Positions 4,714-14,336 of a DNA stretch of 39,219 nucleotides are shown here, piece by piece (within the stretch, counting starts at the first letter, position 1; every line of letters starts with the position of its first letter). The position numbers and the translations under genes were made by a program. The stretch is from Bacteroidaceae bacterium (GTDB lineage Bacteria > Bacteroidota > Bacteroidia > Bacteroidales > Bacteroidaceae), in assembly GCA_017541025.1 (NCBI GenBank), contig JAFXZY010000048.1:1-39219 (forward strand), in the 5' to 3' direction. The notes beneath the pieces are model-generated. The model was not told the origin of the DNA. It ran no database searches and saw nothing but the letters and a program-made list of their open reading frames with translations.

Positions 4714-6804
4714 TTACCAAATATCTTCAGGAGTGTTCGGGTTGTCGTAGATTTCCTTGGGGCACCACTCTATGTAGTCGAGGAAGAGCTGCTTGTTGGG
4801 ATTATCCTGCACACTCTTGAAGCGCAGGTAGTATACTCTGTCGGCATCCACATGGGTGCGGAGCAAGATACGGCGCGTGGTCTTGGCCAGTGAGCGGGCT
4901 GTCTGGCTTCCGCCTGGGATTTCAGTAAAGTACTCTGGGCCCTTCATGAATCCGTTGTTACGCATACGCTTGTCCACCTCGGCATTATAGTCATCGTCCT
5001 GCGTGTCGACCTCCCATTTAAGCGTTGGGTCGGTACCACCCAATCCCATGTTCACGGGGATTCCGGCAGGATAGAGGGCATCCTTGTTCTCGCCGTAATA
5101 AACCTGACAGATACCTCGCCAAGGACTCTCGGTGGATACACCCATTCTTATCTCGTAAGTACCTGAAATGGGCACAGGCGGCAGGCGAAGTGTTACGTCG
5201 TACGTTCCCTCGCACAGCATTTCGTCGGCCTGATAGTTGGGCCAGTCCTGATTAATACCGTTCAGCAGGTAGAATATCATGTCCTTGGTGTTGATATTGA
5301 TGTCGTTAAAGTACTGATATACCTCATCAGCAGGGAAAGAGTAGCGATAGAAGTAGCTCATGCATCGCATATCGTTAGTCATCATTTCGGGAGCGAATTC
5401 CCAAACGTCGTAGCGCAAGCGGAACTTCATCAGTTCCGTACGGACGTGGTTGTCGTAAACCAGCACCTTGTCTATGGGGTAGATGATGGAGTTTAAGAGC
5501 TTAACCATCTTAGACTCCACGCCGGTATTCAGGTATATTCCTTCGTTCTCATGAGTGCATGACAACTCGTGATAGGTTCCCCTGCGGCCGTTATCCATAA
5601 CGGGGAAGCGGTTCAGGTAAACGCCCTTGCTTTCTGAACTTTCCCACAGACGGAGCAGACGACGTTTTCCCATGGTAACGTAATGGTTCCAAGCACCTAC
5701 CGTGGGCGCTTTGTTACGTCCCTTGGGGTTATAACCTTTCTCATTATAATGCAGTACCAACTTGTCAACAGCTAATCGGCAAGGTAACAGATGATAGGTA
5801 ACAAACTGATTGATGAGGTTGTTCTCGTCCTTGTAATTTTCATCGTTAATGGCATCGGGATAAAAGTTCTGTGATGCCACCCATTCCCTTACATCATCGA
5901 TGGTAATAGCTGTCAAATCCTTCTTCAGGGTCTTTACCCAGAAATCATCTGTCTCGGCAAACAGGGTAAAGCCGTACTTGCGGGATGGCTGTGGCGGGAC
6001 ATAGGTACTGAGGTTGGGCCACCAGCTGTCGCCGATGACACCTATCTTCACCAGTTTTTCATACTCATAGTCTTTAACGGCCGATAGTGTGTCGGTCAGT
6101 CCGCAGGCCTCTACCAGCTTGGCCATGATGAAGTACCCACAGTCGGGCAACGTGGCATAAAGGTGAAGGGTGCTGCCGAGAGTCTCATTGGTGGGATTGA
6201 TGGCATAACCCACTTCGTGGATAAAGCCATTAAGACATTCTATATCACGATTTTTGAGAGAGACAGGGCATTTGCCGTCAATGAAACAAGAGTCGCGGTC
6301 GTTCTTGGCATAGATAACGCTGATTTTGCAGTCTGCCATGGTGTTAAGTGAGAATTCCTCGTTATTATCGGGAAACTCGCTCACGGTAAACATCTTGCGT
6401 TCGGCATCCTTACCGTCGATAAGGCTGTTCATAACTATCACGTAGCGGATAGAGTCCAGAACGCGCTCGCTGGGGAATCCTTCCCAACTGGGTTCTGAGA
6501 TAACACCCTTAATGCATAGGGTGTCCAGATAAAGTTGGATAGCTGCGTTGGTGGGTGCAAAACAAGTGTAGGCTCCGTAAGCCGTCAATAACTGATAGAC
6601 AGAGGTTTCTGAAATCTCGCTTACCTTCTGTTCTTTGCATAAGCGAACGTATTCGCTGAACTGCTCGTGGTCTGTTAGGTAGCCGCCAATGGTGCGCTCC
6701 TTAAAGACATAGCGTGCCGAGGTGTCGACATCCTCGGTACAACTGGTGACCAGAAAGGCCCCCAATAGTAGAATGGAAATTAGGTTAAATACTTTGAATT
6801 TCAT
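4714..6804 (-). CDS. Fasciclin-domain lipoprotein
   Basis: This 696-residue protein has a lipoprotein signal peptide (lipobox VTSC, about residues 19-22), so it should be anchored in the outer membrane. A FAS1 (fasciclin) domain follows at about 35-220, with the tell-tale YTCFAPTNAAIQLYL helix; a second, weaker FAS1-like domain covers about 225-450 and includes NQFVTYHLLP. The C-terminal third (about 470-696) is like the DUF5108-type region of Bacteroidales fasciclin proteins, containing VTLRLPPVPISGTYEIRMG. FAS1 domains mediate adhesion or protein and carbohydrate contact; in Bacteroidales they often accompany SusC/SusD-type loci, but no SusC/D pair is seen here. It is 55 bases behind the CotH gene, likely co-transcribed, with an additional -7 element in the gap. 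Confidence 0.85.
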   Translation of the reverse strand: MKFKVFNLISILLLGAFLVTSCTEDVDTSARYVFKERTIGGYLTDHEQFSEYVRLCKEQKVSEISETSVYQLLTAYGAYTCFAPTNAAIQLYLDTLCIKGVISEPSWEGFPSERVLDSIRYVIVMNSLIDGKDAERKMFTVSEFPDNNEEFSLNTMADCKISVIYAKNDRDSCFIDGKCPVSLKNRDIECLNGFIHEVGYAINPTNETLGSTLHLYATLPDCGYFIMAKLVEACGLTDTLSAVKDYEYEKLVKIGVIGDSWWPNLSTYVPPQPSRKYGFTLFAETDDFWVKTLKKDLTAITIDDVREWVASQNFYPDAINDENYKDENNLINQFVTYHLLPCRLAVDKLVLHYNEKGYNPKGRNKAPTVGAWNHYVTMGKRRLLRLWESSESKGVYLNRFPVMDNGRRGTYHELSCTHENEGIYLNTGVESKMVKLLNSIIYPIDKVLVYDNHVRTELMKFRLRYDVWEFAPEMMTNDMRCMSYFYRYSFPADEVYQYFNDININTKDMIFYLLNGINQDWPNYQADEMLCEGTYDVTLRLPPVPISGTYEIRMGVSTESPWRGICQVYYGENKDALYPAGIPVNMGLGGTDPTLKWEVDTQDDDYNAEVDKRMRNNGFMKGPEYFTEIPGGSQTARSLAKTTRRILLRTHVDADRVYYLRFKSVQDNPNKQLFLDYIEWCPKEIYDNPNTPEDIW

Positions 6805-6829
6805 TTATGTAATGTTGTTAATTTGGCTA

Positions 6830-6837
6830 CAAAAGTA
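6830..6837 (-). promoter_or_regulatory. -7 element for the fasciclin gene
   Basis: On the minus strand this reads TACTTTTG, matching TAnnTTTG, 25 bases before the start codon. The best -33 candidate (TTG at 6,861-6,863) is a little far, so strength is uncertain. Confidence 0.5.
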
Positions 6838-6859
6838 CACACTTTTTTTTAATAACGCA

Positions 6860-9800
6860 TCAATTTTGCATCATTTTCTTCACAATTACAGTACCATTAC
6901 TGTAAATATGCCTGCTGATGCTTACACCTTTAACAGGTCCGGACAGCTTAAGTCCATCCAAACTGTAGTATTCTGTGCCGACGAGTTGGCCTGCTATATC
7001 AGGCGTCAGTTCCAACACCTTATCTATAATCTCCTGCTCTCGCTCATTCCGACTGCCATCGCCGTTTTCGTAGAGGTCTTCGATGCTGAAATCATAGGTG
7101 CTCAGTACATTACTCTTGCCTATGGTGGGGGTATTCATCAGGTAAGTCTTGTTGCCGCCATCGGGATAACGGCCAAAGGTCTGCTTGTCGCCTTGTGCAT
7201 TGTAGCAGAGGGCATCAGCCCAACTTCCATTCTCGGCCTGAATAATCACGGCAGCTCCGTCAGAATTCTCCAGCTTAAAAGGTGCATGCAGTTGGCTTAT
7301 CTGCTCTCGCTTGGAAGCCCAGATAACCAATGTGCCATGTGCCGGAACGATGGTGGAAATACCTTCACCACTCGTTATCTGGTACTTGGCGGGCTGGTCG
7401 GCCTTGTCGCTCAGATACATGCCAGCAATATCAATATCCTGGTTGGTGGTGTTGTAGAGTTCTATCCAATCGTCTTTCTTCGCATATTCATTCACGTAGA
7501 TGCTGTTGTTGGCACTCACCTCATTGATACGGATGGGCGAAGCGCCGGAGGCAGCATATTTTGCAGGATTGCTGATGGGCTCGAACAGAGCGGTATAGGA
7601 GTCGTCCACATCCTCCGTGAGTGTCAGTTGGTTGGTGCGGATGCATGATGAGTTATTTACCCAACCTGTGAACCTATATCCTGCCGGTGCCGTTGCGGTA
7701 ATTGTTACAGGTGCAAAGAGGGTACCGTCGAAACTGTTTCCGGGTACGGGCAGATTGTCCAACATGAGAGAAGCCTGCGGAATATTGGCCTTGAAGCTCA
7801 CCTTCATGCCTTCGCCCAAATGATAGCTGTTGCGCAAAGCATTGATACGGGCCTGACGACTGGAGTTGCTTATCATTCTCTCTATCTGTTCGCCATTTGA
7901 GGTCCATGGCTGTTTGCCTTCAATGGCAAGAGCTGCTTCTACCAGCTGGCAGATGCTGTCACTTATGCTGCTGCATCTTTCTGGGGTGAACACGCTGCCG
8001 CCCAACAGGCAGTAGGCGTTTACGAACTGTCGCTGGAACTGCGGGTTCTGCTTCATGCCGTTGTATATCTGCAGCAGTTCATTGCCGTTATTGTTGTTGA
8101 TGAGGCTCACGCCGTTGTTGTTGCTCCAGCCCCAATCCTGATCGTGCAACACAAGGTGGAACTTTCCGTCGGGCAGGCTGCGATAGCCCTTTACATTATT
8201 ATTATTACAAATCCAGTCGGAACAGCCTATGTATGAGATGGCGGCAAAGAAGTTTATCACCTCGTCCATATCCGCTTTCTGCCTGATTTCGTTGTAGACC
8301 TCATCATCAGCCGCTTTTTTGCTAAGTGAGAGCCATTCGCTGAAAGCATCCTTTGTTCCTGCCTTCTGGAAGTAACCGTTGCTGTACTCAAAGGCATCCA
8401 TCTCATCATCGTCGTACCCATAGTTGGCGGCGCCGTTGTATCGGTTATTGGGTTCTCTGAGGTTCAGCATACCAATGTACTCTCCGTTGAAGAAAACATG
8501 AACGGGCTGATAATCCTGTGCATCGATATAGAAGCCGTTGGAGATAAGTACCTGCTGTGTGATGGCATCCCTCACACGCCCGTGTTCCCATGAGTTGTTG
8601 TCGTTTCCTCCATTACGGATTTGCAACTGCTTGTATTTATTATAAGGTTTATAACGGAAGAACGGATAGTCGAAGCTGGTGGTACCTTCATAAAGCCTGC
8701 TGGCTTTCAACTTGAAGGAAGAGGGTGCATAATGCCGGCTCCATCCACCACTTATAATGAATTCTGCTTCCTGATTGATGACCATCTTTCCGTCTGGTGT
8801 AATGTATTCGAAGTTCACGGGGCGCTCCCAGTCCATATTGATGTTGGACTTGCCGTGATTTCTTCCGCTCACGCCGTTGGTGCCATCCACGTAAACGCCA
8901 ATCATATCGTCGTACAGGTTATCAGGATTGGTGGTAATGGCCAGAACGGGCAGGTAATAAGCCTCATCCTTATAGATATAAGAGCGGGTTATTACTTGAC
9001 TGGGCAGATATCCCTTCTGGAAGAGTCGCAGCCTGAGGCTGGTGGTTTCGGATATGTGGAACACGCCGTCCTTGCTTACCGTTCCGTTCTGAAGGGTTGG
9101 AGTAGTGCCGTCTGTGGTATAACGGAGAGTAGCGCCAACGGGGATATCCACTTTTACGTCAAACGGATTGGTAAACAGATGCGAGTCAGTATCCACCTCA
9201 GGGGCATTCATACGGAATTCCGCAAACGTTTCGGCATTATTGGCATCCTCTGGTGTCGGGTCGCCGTTATAACCCCAATCGTCGTGAGAAAGGTCTTTCT
9301 TTGCCCAGGAGCAACGGGCAATAGCCGTTGGATAGTCAATCGTAAGGAAGGGCTTACGTCCGTCCTCGCTCAGGAAGATTTGCCCGCCTTCGGTATTCAG
9401 CTTGAAAGGCACTTGCTTGGTGGCTTGGTCACCAAACACGCCATCCGCTGCATTGTGGTCAAAGAAGACGCATTTGTAACCCTGAGGTTCGATAACCCCT
9501 AAGTCCGGCAGCATGAATTTCTTCAGGTCATTGGCATCATCGCTGATGTACAGATAGCGCAGGGATATACGTTTGTCCGACTGGTTGTACAACTCTACCC
9601 ATCCGCCATAATTCCATGAATAGTCAATGGTCTGGTCTATGTTGGCTACATTTACCTCTGTGGCAATCAGCGAGGACGGGATATCCGCTTCGGTATCTCC
9701 CTCATCGTAGGCATCCTCCACAATGCTCATACCCACATCATAGAATTTGCCGCCCCAGTTCTCCTGAATGTACGTAGCAATCACGTTTCTGCCCACTTGC

Positions 9801-10786
9801 AGGTAACGGGCAGGAATCTCTATCGTTACGGGATGTTTACCATCGGTCCAGTTGTCCTGTTTGTCTATCAGGTGCCCATTCACATAGATGGAGTAGGCAT
9901 CATCATGACATACATTTATATAATAGGCCGTGGAGTTTTTCACTTCATCCAGTTCAAAATCGCGCCTGATCCAGAAGTTGGTATTCTCGCCTCCAGGCCA
10001 GATGGTCTTGACTTCCGGCATATAGCCGCTGTTGCCGATGGGCATAGGAGCCTCGGTCCACATACTGTCATCAAAGTCGGCATCAGTCCAACTGAGCGTT
10101 TCCACACGCCCCTCTATCTTCATATCCTTAATGCGAGTCCACGATTCCTCGTCGCGGTAGTAGCAGTAATTGTAATAGGATGTTCCCACCCATAGTTCCT
10201 TCTGCTCTGTCTCATCGAAGAGTCGGATATTGGAGAGTTTAATTTCAGTATTCTCTTCTTCGGTGGTTATACTCAGCGCTAACTTCATATCCTGGATGTC
10301 TGTTCCCTGCAGTCCGTTACGAGTAATCTTTATGTCTTCCCCTGCTTCAAGGTCTAGGGTATTAGAGTAGAACTCTATGTTGTTATCCTCGTTTTCTGAG
10401 AGCTGCAACTGTATAGATGCCGGCTTGTCGGTAGAAACCACTACCTGGAATCTATATTTGTGGTCGGCATGCAAGGTGATAGGTGTCTTAAACTGAACCC
10501 TACCGTTGCGCGGAGTGGAAACCTGGGTGGGCATACTGATAGTATATACATCATTCTCCTGAGCCTCATACAGTTTGCTCCAACCGTGAATATCGCTCTC
10601 CACATTGGTGTAGTTTCCTGCATATCCTCCTTCCGAGTTAAAGAGCAGTCGGGCCGTCCAAGTTTCTTCGTAGCCCATCGGCAAATTACCCAATCTTTGT
10701 GCAAATGCATGACAATTAATCAGCAAGATGGCAAGTAATGCCTTTAAAATGCGGTTTTTTCTCACAGCCTTCGTTTTTGTTTTCAT
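6860..10786 (-). CDS. CotH kinase family protein with two lamin-tail domains
   Basis: A secreted protein of about 1,308 residues. I start it at 10,786, where MKTKTKAVRKNR leads a signal peptide ending near CHAFA-Q; a longer frame from 10,852 would overlap the upstream gene. Domains in order: an N-terminal galactose-binding-like region (about 150-350), a lamin-tail domain (about 370-435), a chitobiase-like LRYTTDGTTPT repeat (about 545-605), the CotH domain (about 640-1,000; QLQIRNGGND near 720, HDQDWGW near 882), a bacterial-repeat TALFEP domain, a second lamin-tail (about 1,080-1,160) and a C-terminal YYSLDG...GTVIVKKMM motif. CotH proteins are spore-coat-type atypical kinases that in Bacteroidetes occur as large surface proteins; the activity here is unproven. 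It lies between the TMEM43-like and fasciclin genes on the same strand. Confidence 0.88.
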   Translation of the reverse strand: MKTKTKAVRKNRILKALLAILLINCHAFAQRLGNLPMGYEETWTARLLFNSEGGYAGNYTNVESDIHGWSKLYEAQENDVYTISMPTQVSTPRNGRVQFKTPITLHADHKYRFQVVVSTDKPASIQLQLSENEDNNIEFYSNTLDLEAGEDIKITRNGLQGTDIQDMKLALSITTEEENTEIKLSNIRLFDETEQKELWVGTSYYNYCYYRDEESWTRIKDMKIEGRVETLSWTDADFDDSMWTEAPMPIGNSGYMPEVKTIWPGGENTNFWIRRDFELDEVKNSTAYYINVCHDDAYSIYVNGHLIDKQDNWTDGKHPVTIEIPARYLQVGRNVIATYIQENWGGKFYDVGMSIVEDAYDEGDTEADIPSSLIATEVNVANIDQTIDYSWNYGGWVELYNQSDKRISLRYLYISDDANDLKKFMLPDLGVIEPQGYKCVFFDHNAADGVFGDQATKQVPFKLNTEGGQIFLSEDGRKPFLTIDYPTAIARCSWAKKDLSHDDWGYNGDPTPEDANNAETFAEFRMNAPEVDTDSHLFTNPFDVKVDIPVGATLRYTTDGTTPTLQNGTVSKDGVFHISETTSLRLRLFQKGYLPSQVITRSYIYKDEAYYLPVLAITTNPDNLYDDMIGVYVDGTNGVSGRNHGKSNINMDWERPVNFEYITPDGKMVINQEAEFIISGGWSRHYAPSSFKLKASRLYEGTTSFDYPFFRYKPYNKYKQLQIRNGGNDNNSWEHGRVRDAITQQVLISNGFYIDAQDYQPVHVFFNGEYIGMLNLREPNNRYNGAANYGYDDDEMDAFEYSNGYFQKAGTKDAFSEWLSLSKKAADDEVYNEIRQKADMDEVINFFAAISYIGCSDWICNNNNVKGYRSLPDGKFHLVLHDQDWGWSNNNGVSLINNNNGNELLQIYNGMKQNPQFQRQFVNAYCLLGGSVFTPERCSSISDSICQLVEAALAIEGKQPWTSNGEQIERMISNSSRQARINALRNSYHLGEGMKVSFKANIPQASLMLDNLPVPGNSFDGTLFAPVTITATAPAGYRFTGWVNNSSCIRTNQLTLTEDVDDSYTALFEPISNPAKYAASGASPIRINEVSANNSIYVNEYAKKDDWIELYNTTNQDIDIAGMYLSDKADQPAKYQITSGEGISTIVPAHGTLVIWASKREQISQLHAPFKLENSDGAAVIIQAENGSWADALCYNAQGDKQTFGRYPDGGNKTYLMNTPTIGKSNVLSTYDFSIEDLYENGDGSRNEREQEIIDKVLELTPDIAGQLVGTEYYSLDGLKLSGPVKGVSISRHIYSNGTVIVKKMMQN

Positions 10787-10820
10787 TTTAGTTTTCGTTG
10801 TTGATTGGTATAAATTCTCG

Positions 10821-12020
10821 TTACCTTGAGTTTTTCTTTGCCTTGAAAGCAAAAAAACAAATTAGGAAACCAGCTATTGCTAACAGAGCGATACCTATGA
10901 GCGGACGGTAGAACAACCAGGCCAGAGCGATGATGACGAGCGACCACACAAGACCTACAACAAAGCATATCAAGCCTACACCAAAGCCTACTATGTTGGC
11001 CAGGAAAGGAACTACTTTCATCAGGGTCTCTAAAATGCCGAAGATGCCTCTCAAACCACCAATAACCAACAAGACACCCACAATGCGCAATATCCACATG
11101 ATTATGTGGTTGTCTTCGTGAGCACCTTCGTAAATCTCCGCTGCATCCTTAGTGCCCATTACAAGGGTGGAGAAGGTTTTGCCATTCTTTGCCCTGAAAC
11201 TGGTAAAGGTATTGCCTTTCTGCTGGGCTATAATGGTGATTTGGGCAGGCATGACCTTGGTAAAGGTGATACGTACATCACCCACAGCAGGACTGTTAGG
11301 ACTGACACCATAGTACAGTTGATTATCCCGAACATGTACCAGCAGCAGAGAATCTGTATGCGTACCATTCTGACAGCTGAGAACCTGCTGGCACTCTTTA
11401 TTCCAGCCTGCAAGAGTTGCAGAATCAAGGCTGAGGGCCACGGGCTCTTCGCCACTGATGCTCTGAATCTGACGTTCATTTAACTGGAAGGCACCAAAGG
11501 TGACATTTTGGGCAAACCACCGCTCTGAATCGGCAGAGTTGAGCACATAGTTGCTCTTTTGGTATGAGGGATCATGAAAGTCGGCAGATTCTACGGGACT
11601 GCTGGTCCACTGCTTCTTATAGGTATAGGTGGTGGTGATTTCCTGCTTTCCGCCCAGTTTTTCCTTACGCTCCTGGTGCGACTGCTCCACCCACTGGTAG
11701 TACTCAACATCGCGAACCAGCCTGACTGCCGTAACACCAACGCCAAAGATAGGGTCGATAAGTGAATCCTGTGTATTGGCAAAGCCTGTGGCATGGACCA
11801 GTTTGCCGTCCATTTCGGGATTGATGCGATCTATGTTTTCCAACTCAACGGTAACCCCTTGGGCCTCGTTCAGCATCTTGTCGGTCTTCACTACCCTGCC
11901 TTCGTTCCACCATAGCAAAGCTGTACCTGCAATGAAGATGATAAACCCTCCAAATATGCCTCGAAACGAATTACCTACTCTGGAGCCGTAACCCACTGTT
12001 GTTCTTTCTTGATAAGCCAT
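10821..12020 (-). CDS. TMEM43 (LUMA) family membrane protein
   Basis: The 399-residue protein has one N-terminal membrane helix (about 22-40, with the ALLWWNEGR turn typical of the family), a large middle domain (about 45-295) and three or four C-terminal helices (about 305-395) ending in a basic tail. This is the bacterial TMEM43 layout; the middle domain carries the DPIFGVGVTAVRLVRDVEYYQWVE segment with WVEQSHQERKEKLGG. The human relative sits in the inner nuclear membrane; the bacterial role is unknown. It is the first gene of a probable three-gene unit with the CotH and fasciclin genes (34-base gap to the former). A -7 element lies 31 bases before its start, back to back with that of the EamA gene. 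Confidence 0.9.
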   Translation of the reverse strand: MAYQERTTVGYGSRVGNSFRGIFGGFIIFIAGTALLWWNEGRVVKTDKMLNEAQGVTVELENIDRINPEMDGKLVHATGFANTQDSLIDPIFGVGVTAVRLVRDVEYYQWVEQSHQERKEKLGGKQEITTTYTYKKQWTSSPVESADFHDPSYQKSNYVLNSADSERWFAQNVTFGAFQLNERQIQSISGEEPVALSLDSATLAGWNKECQQVLSCQNGTHTDSLLLVHVRDNQLYYGVSPNSPAVGDVRITFTKVMPAQITIIAQQKGNTFTSFRAKNGKTFSTLVMGTKDAAEIYEGAHEDNHIIMWILRIVGVLLVIGGLRGIFGILETLMKVVPFLANIVGFGVGLICFVVGLVWSLVIIALAWLFYRPLIGIALLAIAGFLICFFAFKAKKNSR

Positions 12021-12050
12021 AATTTCTATTTAATTGATTGTTTTCTGCAG

Positions 12051-12058
12051 CAAAATTA
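12051..12058 (-). promoter_or_regulatory. -7 element for the TMEM43-like gene
   Basis: TAATTTTG on the minus strand matches TAnnTTTG and sits 31 bases before the start codon. It lies face to face with the EamA promoter at 12,069-12,097. Confidence 0.65.
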
Positions 12059-12068
12059 CGGATTTTAG

Positions 12069-12097
12069 TTGAAACTTGAAAATTATTTATACCTTTG
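12069..12097 (+). promoter_or_regulatory. Promoter of the EamA exporter gene
   Basis: A TTG at 12,069-12,071 and TACCTTTG at 12,090-12,097 are separated by 18 bases, near the Bacteroidetes -33/-7 spacing. The expected transcript start lies after the ATG at 12,076, so translation must begin at the later ATG at 12,124. Confidence 0.75.
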
Positions 12098-12123
12098 CAG
12101 CCGATTTTAGCAAAACATACGTA

Positions 12124-13023
12124 ATGAGTACATTAATTAACAGCTTAAGACGAAACATTGCCATCGTGGTGGGGCTGTGCGTCTGCGCCATCTGGGGTGA
12201 GACATTTGTATCTACCAAAATACTGTTGGAAAACGGGCTGATGCCGAGCGACATCTTCTTCTACCGCTTTGCATTGGCATACGTTTGCATCTGGTTCTTC
12301 TCATACAAACGTCTGTGGGCCGACAACTGGCAAGACGAATTTCTTTTGTTAGTGCTGGGAATCATGGGCGGTTCCCTGTATTTCCTGACTGAGAATATGG
12401 CACTGATGTTCTCTACCGCCTCTAACGTAGCTATTTTGGTGGGCTCAACCCCATTGATAACTGCTGTACTGATGGCCTTGTTCTACAAAGACGAGCGTAT
12501 GTGCACCAGGCAGATGGTGGGATCTCTATTGGCATTTGGGGGTATGGCGCTGGTTATCCTGAACGGACAACTGATGCTCCACCTGAATCCGAAAGGTGAT
12601 ATCCTGGCCTTGTGTGCTTCGCTGACGTGGGCCTGTTATTCTCTGGTAATAAAGAAACTGTCAAGGCACTACAACGCCCTGTTCATTACACGTAAGATTT
12701 TTATCTACGGCATTATTACCATTTTGCCCTATCTGTGGACAGAAAGTCCTTTACAGACAAACCTTACAATACTAAGCAAGCCCACCGTTTGGGTGAACTT
12801 GCTCTATTTAGGTGTGGTAGCCTCTATGTTTTGTTTCGTAGCTTGGAACTGGACACTGAAACAACTGGGCACAGTACGCGCCACTAACATTATCTATCTG
12901 CAGTCGTTCTTCACCATGTTCTTTTCTTACCTGATACTGGACGAACGCATTACGCTAATGGCTATCTGCGGTACAGCTACACTTATATTAGGTATGTATA
13001 TGGCTGGAAAGGCCGCTACTTAA
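12124..13023 (+). CDS. EamA/DMT family transporter
   Basis: I choose the ATG at 12,124 because the promoter lies downstream of the earlier in-frame ATG at 12,076. The 299-residue protein has about ten membrane helices in two EamA repeats, with the family features WGETFVSTKILLENGL, ALAYVCIWF and a second-half repeat ending IICLQSFF-like (YLQSFFTMFFSYLILDERIT). Members of this family export small metabolites or amino acids; the substrate cannot be read from sequence. Its stop overlaps the stop of the opposing esterase gene by eight bases, with no terminator between them, so the two 3' ends overlap as antisense RNA. Confidence 0.9.
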   Translation: MSTLINSLRRNIAIVVGLCVCAIWGETFVSTKILLENGLMPSDIFFYRFALAYVCIWFFSYKRLWADNWQDEFLLLVLGIMGGSLYFLTENMALMFSTASNVAILVGSTPLITAVLMALFYKDERMCTRQMVGSLLAFGGMALVILNGQLMLHLNPKGDILALCASLTWACYSLVIKKLSRHYNALFITRKIFIYGIITILPYLWTESPLQTNLTILSKPTVWVNLLYLGVVASMFCFVAWNWTLKQLGTVRATNIIYLQSFFTMFFSYLILDERITLMAICGTATLILGMYMAGKAAT

Positions 13024-14173
13024 ACAGTTTCTGGGAGAAGATACTCAGATAAATGCGCCAGTTACGCCAGATATGTCCGTCTTCGTTCTCGTAATACTCG
13101 TAGGGATACTTCATTTTATCCAGATAGGTACGCAAACCTTTGTTCTGCTCATACAAGAAGTCGGTCTTACCGATACCTATCCAATACAGATGGGGTTTGG
13201 CCTTGAATACAGCAGCTATCTGACCGCTTACTTGTGCATCATCGGCTATCTGCTGGTCGATGCTCTTATTTGAATTGCGATCCATACGTACAGCAGCCGA
13301 GAAAAGACCTATATAACCGAACATTCCGGGATTCATCAGGCTGATATGGAAGGTATGGAATCCTCCCATGCTAAGGCCGCACATAGCTGTATTGTCAGCA
13401 CCTTTTTTAACACGGAAGTTCTTCTCAATGTAACTTTTCACCTCGGGGAAACTTTCCTCAAAGCTGGCTTTCTGACGACCACGCTGTGTCAGAGCTGTAA
13501 ACTCAGGACTGGCATCGTTGTCGGCATGTCCGTTAGTCATTACCACAATCATAGGAACAGTCTTGCCGGCAGCAATTAGGTTGTCTAAAATTTGTGAAGC
13601 TCGACCCAGCGTAAGCCACGCATCCTCATCGCCACCCATACCATGCAGCAGATACAGCACTGGATAACTGCCGCCCTTCTCGTATCCGGCAGGGGTATAG
13701 ATACTCATACGGCGCGACATGCCCAGTGTAGGACTATCATACCAGACTTGCTGGATGTTGCCATGAGGGACATTGTGGTTACCATACAGATAGCCGCAGT
13801 CACCCTCTTCCTTACTTACAATAAAGGTACTCATGAAACTACGTACGTCCCTACTGCGATTCCAGTTGGCAGGGTCTTGCAACTCTACGCCATCGGCATA
13901 GAAACGGTAGCTGTACAACTCGGGTGCCAAAGGCTGTGTGGTGAATGACCATACTCCGTTCTCGCCTTTATTCATCTCCTTGCGATAACCGTCGATACAG
14001 TCACCCATCACTTCGACCTTCTTTGCTTCAGGAGCACGCAGGCGAAGGGTTACGGTTCCGTCATCGTTCTTCTGTGGGGAAACGATGTTCTGACGCTCGA
14101 AAATAGCTTGCTGCGCAAACATACTGGTAATACCCAGGGCAAATGCCAAAAGGGATAAGGCAGTTCTTTTCAT
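13016..14173 (-). CDS. Carbohydrate esterase family 1-type esterase with N-terminal E-set domain
   Basis: A secreted 385-residue protein with a signal peptide to about residue 20 (MFA-Q). Residues about 35-120 form an immunoglobulin-like E-set (CBM48-like) domain with APEAKKVEVMGD. The alpha/beta-hydrolase domain covers about 135-385: oxyanion region YLLHGMGG (about 174-181), nucleophile Ser268 in GLSMGG, and His367 in GHIW; the acid is probably Asp near residue 335. This architecture is shared with feruloyl esterases and enterochelin-esterase-like proteins of Bacteroidetes. A role in removing ferulate or acetate-type decorations from xylan is likely but not shown; a GH43 gene lies in the same window. 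Confidence 0.88.
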   Translation of the reverse strand: MKRTALSLLAFALGITSMFAQQAIFERQNIVSPQKNDDGTVTLRLRAPEAKKVEVMGDCIDGYRKEMNKGENGVWSFTTQPLAPELYSYRFYADGVELQDPANWNRSRDVRSFMSTFIVSKEEGDCGYLYGNHNVPHGNIQQVWYDSPTLGMSRRMSIYTPAGYEKGGSYPVLYLLHGMGGDEDAWLTLGRASQILDNLIAAGKTVPMIVVMTNGHADNDASPEFTALTQRGRQKASFEESFPEVKSYIEKNFRVKKGADNTAMCGLSMGGFHTFHISLMNPGMFGYIGLFSAAVRMDRNSNKSIDQQIADDAQVSGQIAAVFKAKPHLYWIGIGKTDFLYEQNKGLRTYLDKMKYPYEYYENEDGHIWRNWRIYLSIFSQKLFK

Positions 14174-14213
14174 AAATGTTGTTTTTTAGGTTGTTATTAA
14201 GTTAATTGCTGCA

Positions 14214-14221
14214 CAAAAATA
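14214..14221 (-). promoter_or_regulatory. -7 element for the esterase gene
   Basis: TATTTTTG on the minus strand, matching TAnnTTTG, 41 bases before the esterase start codon. Confidence 0.55.
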
Positions 14222-14296
14222 CATAATTTGTTTTATCTGCCATACAGAAAGAGTGGTTTCTTTTGTTTTTACCTCGTTTTTTTGAGGAAAAGTGCG

Positions 14297-14304
14297 TAAC
14301 TTTG
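14297..14304 (+). promoter_or_regulatory. -7 element for the MFS gene
   Basis: TAACTTTG, 33 bases before the start codon. No convincing -33 element at the usual spacing. Confidence 0.6.
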
Positions 14305-14336
14305 CACGGTAAAAAAGAATAGGCCTAAAGAAAAAG

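Noticed and set aside
8621-9502. Long open frame on the plus strand inside the CotH gene
   Set aside because: It is antisense to a long, well-supported gene with clear domains; its product has no recognisable family and the frame is a codon-bias shadow.
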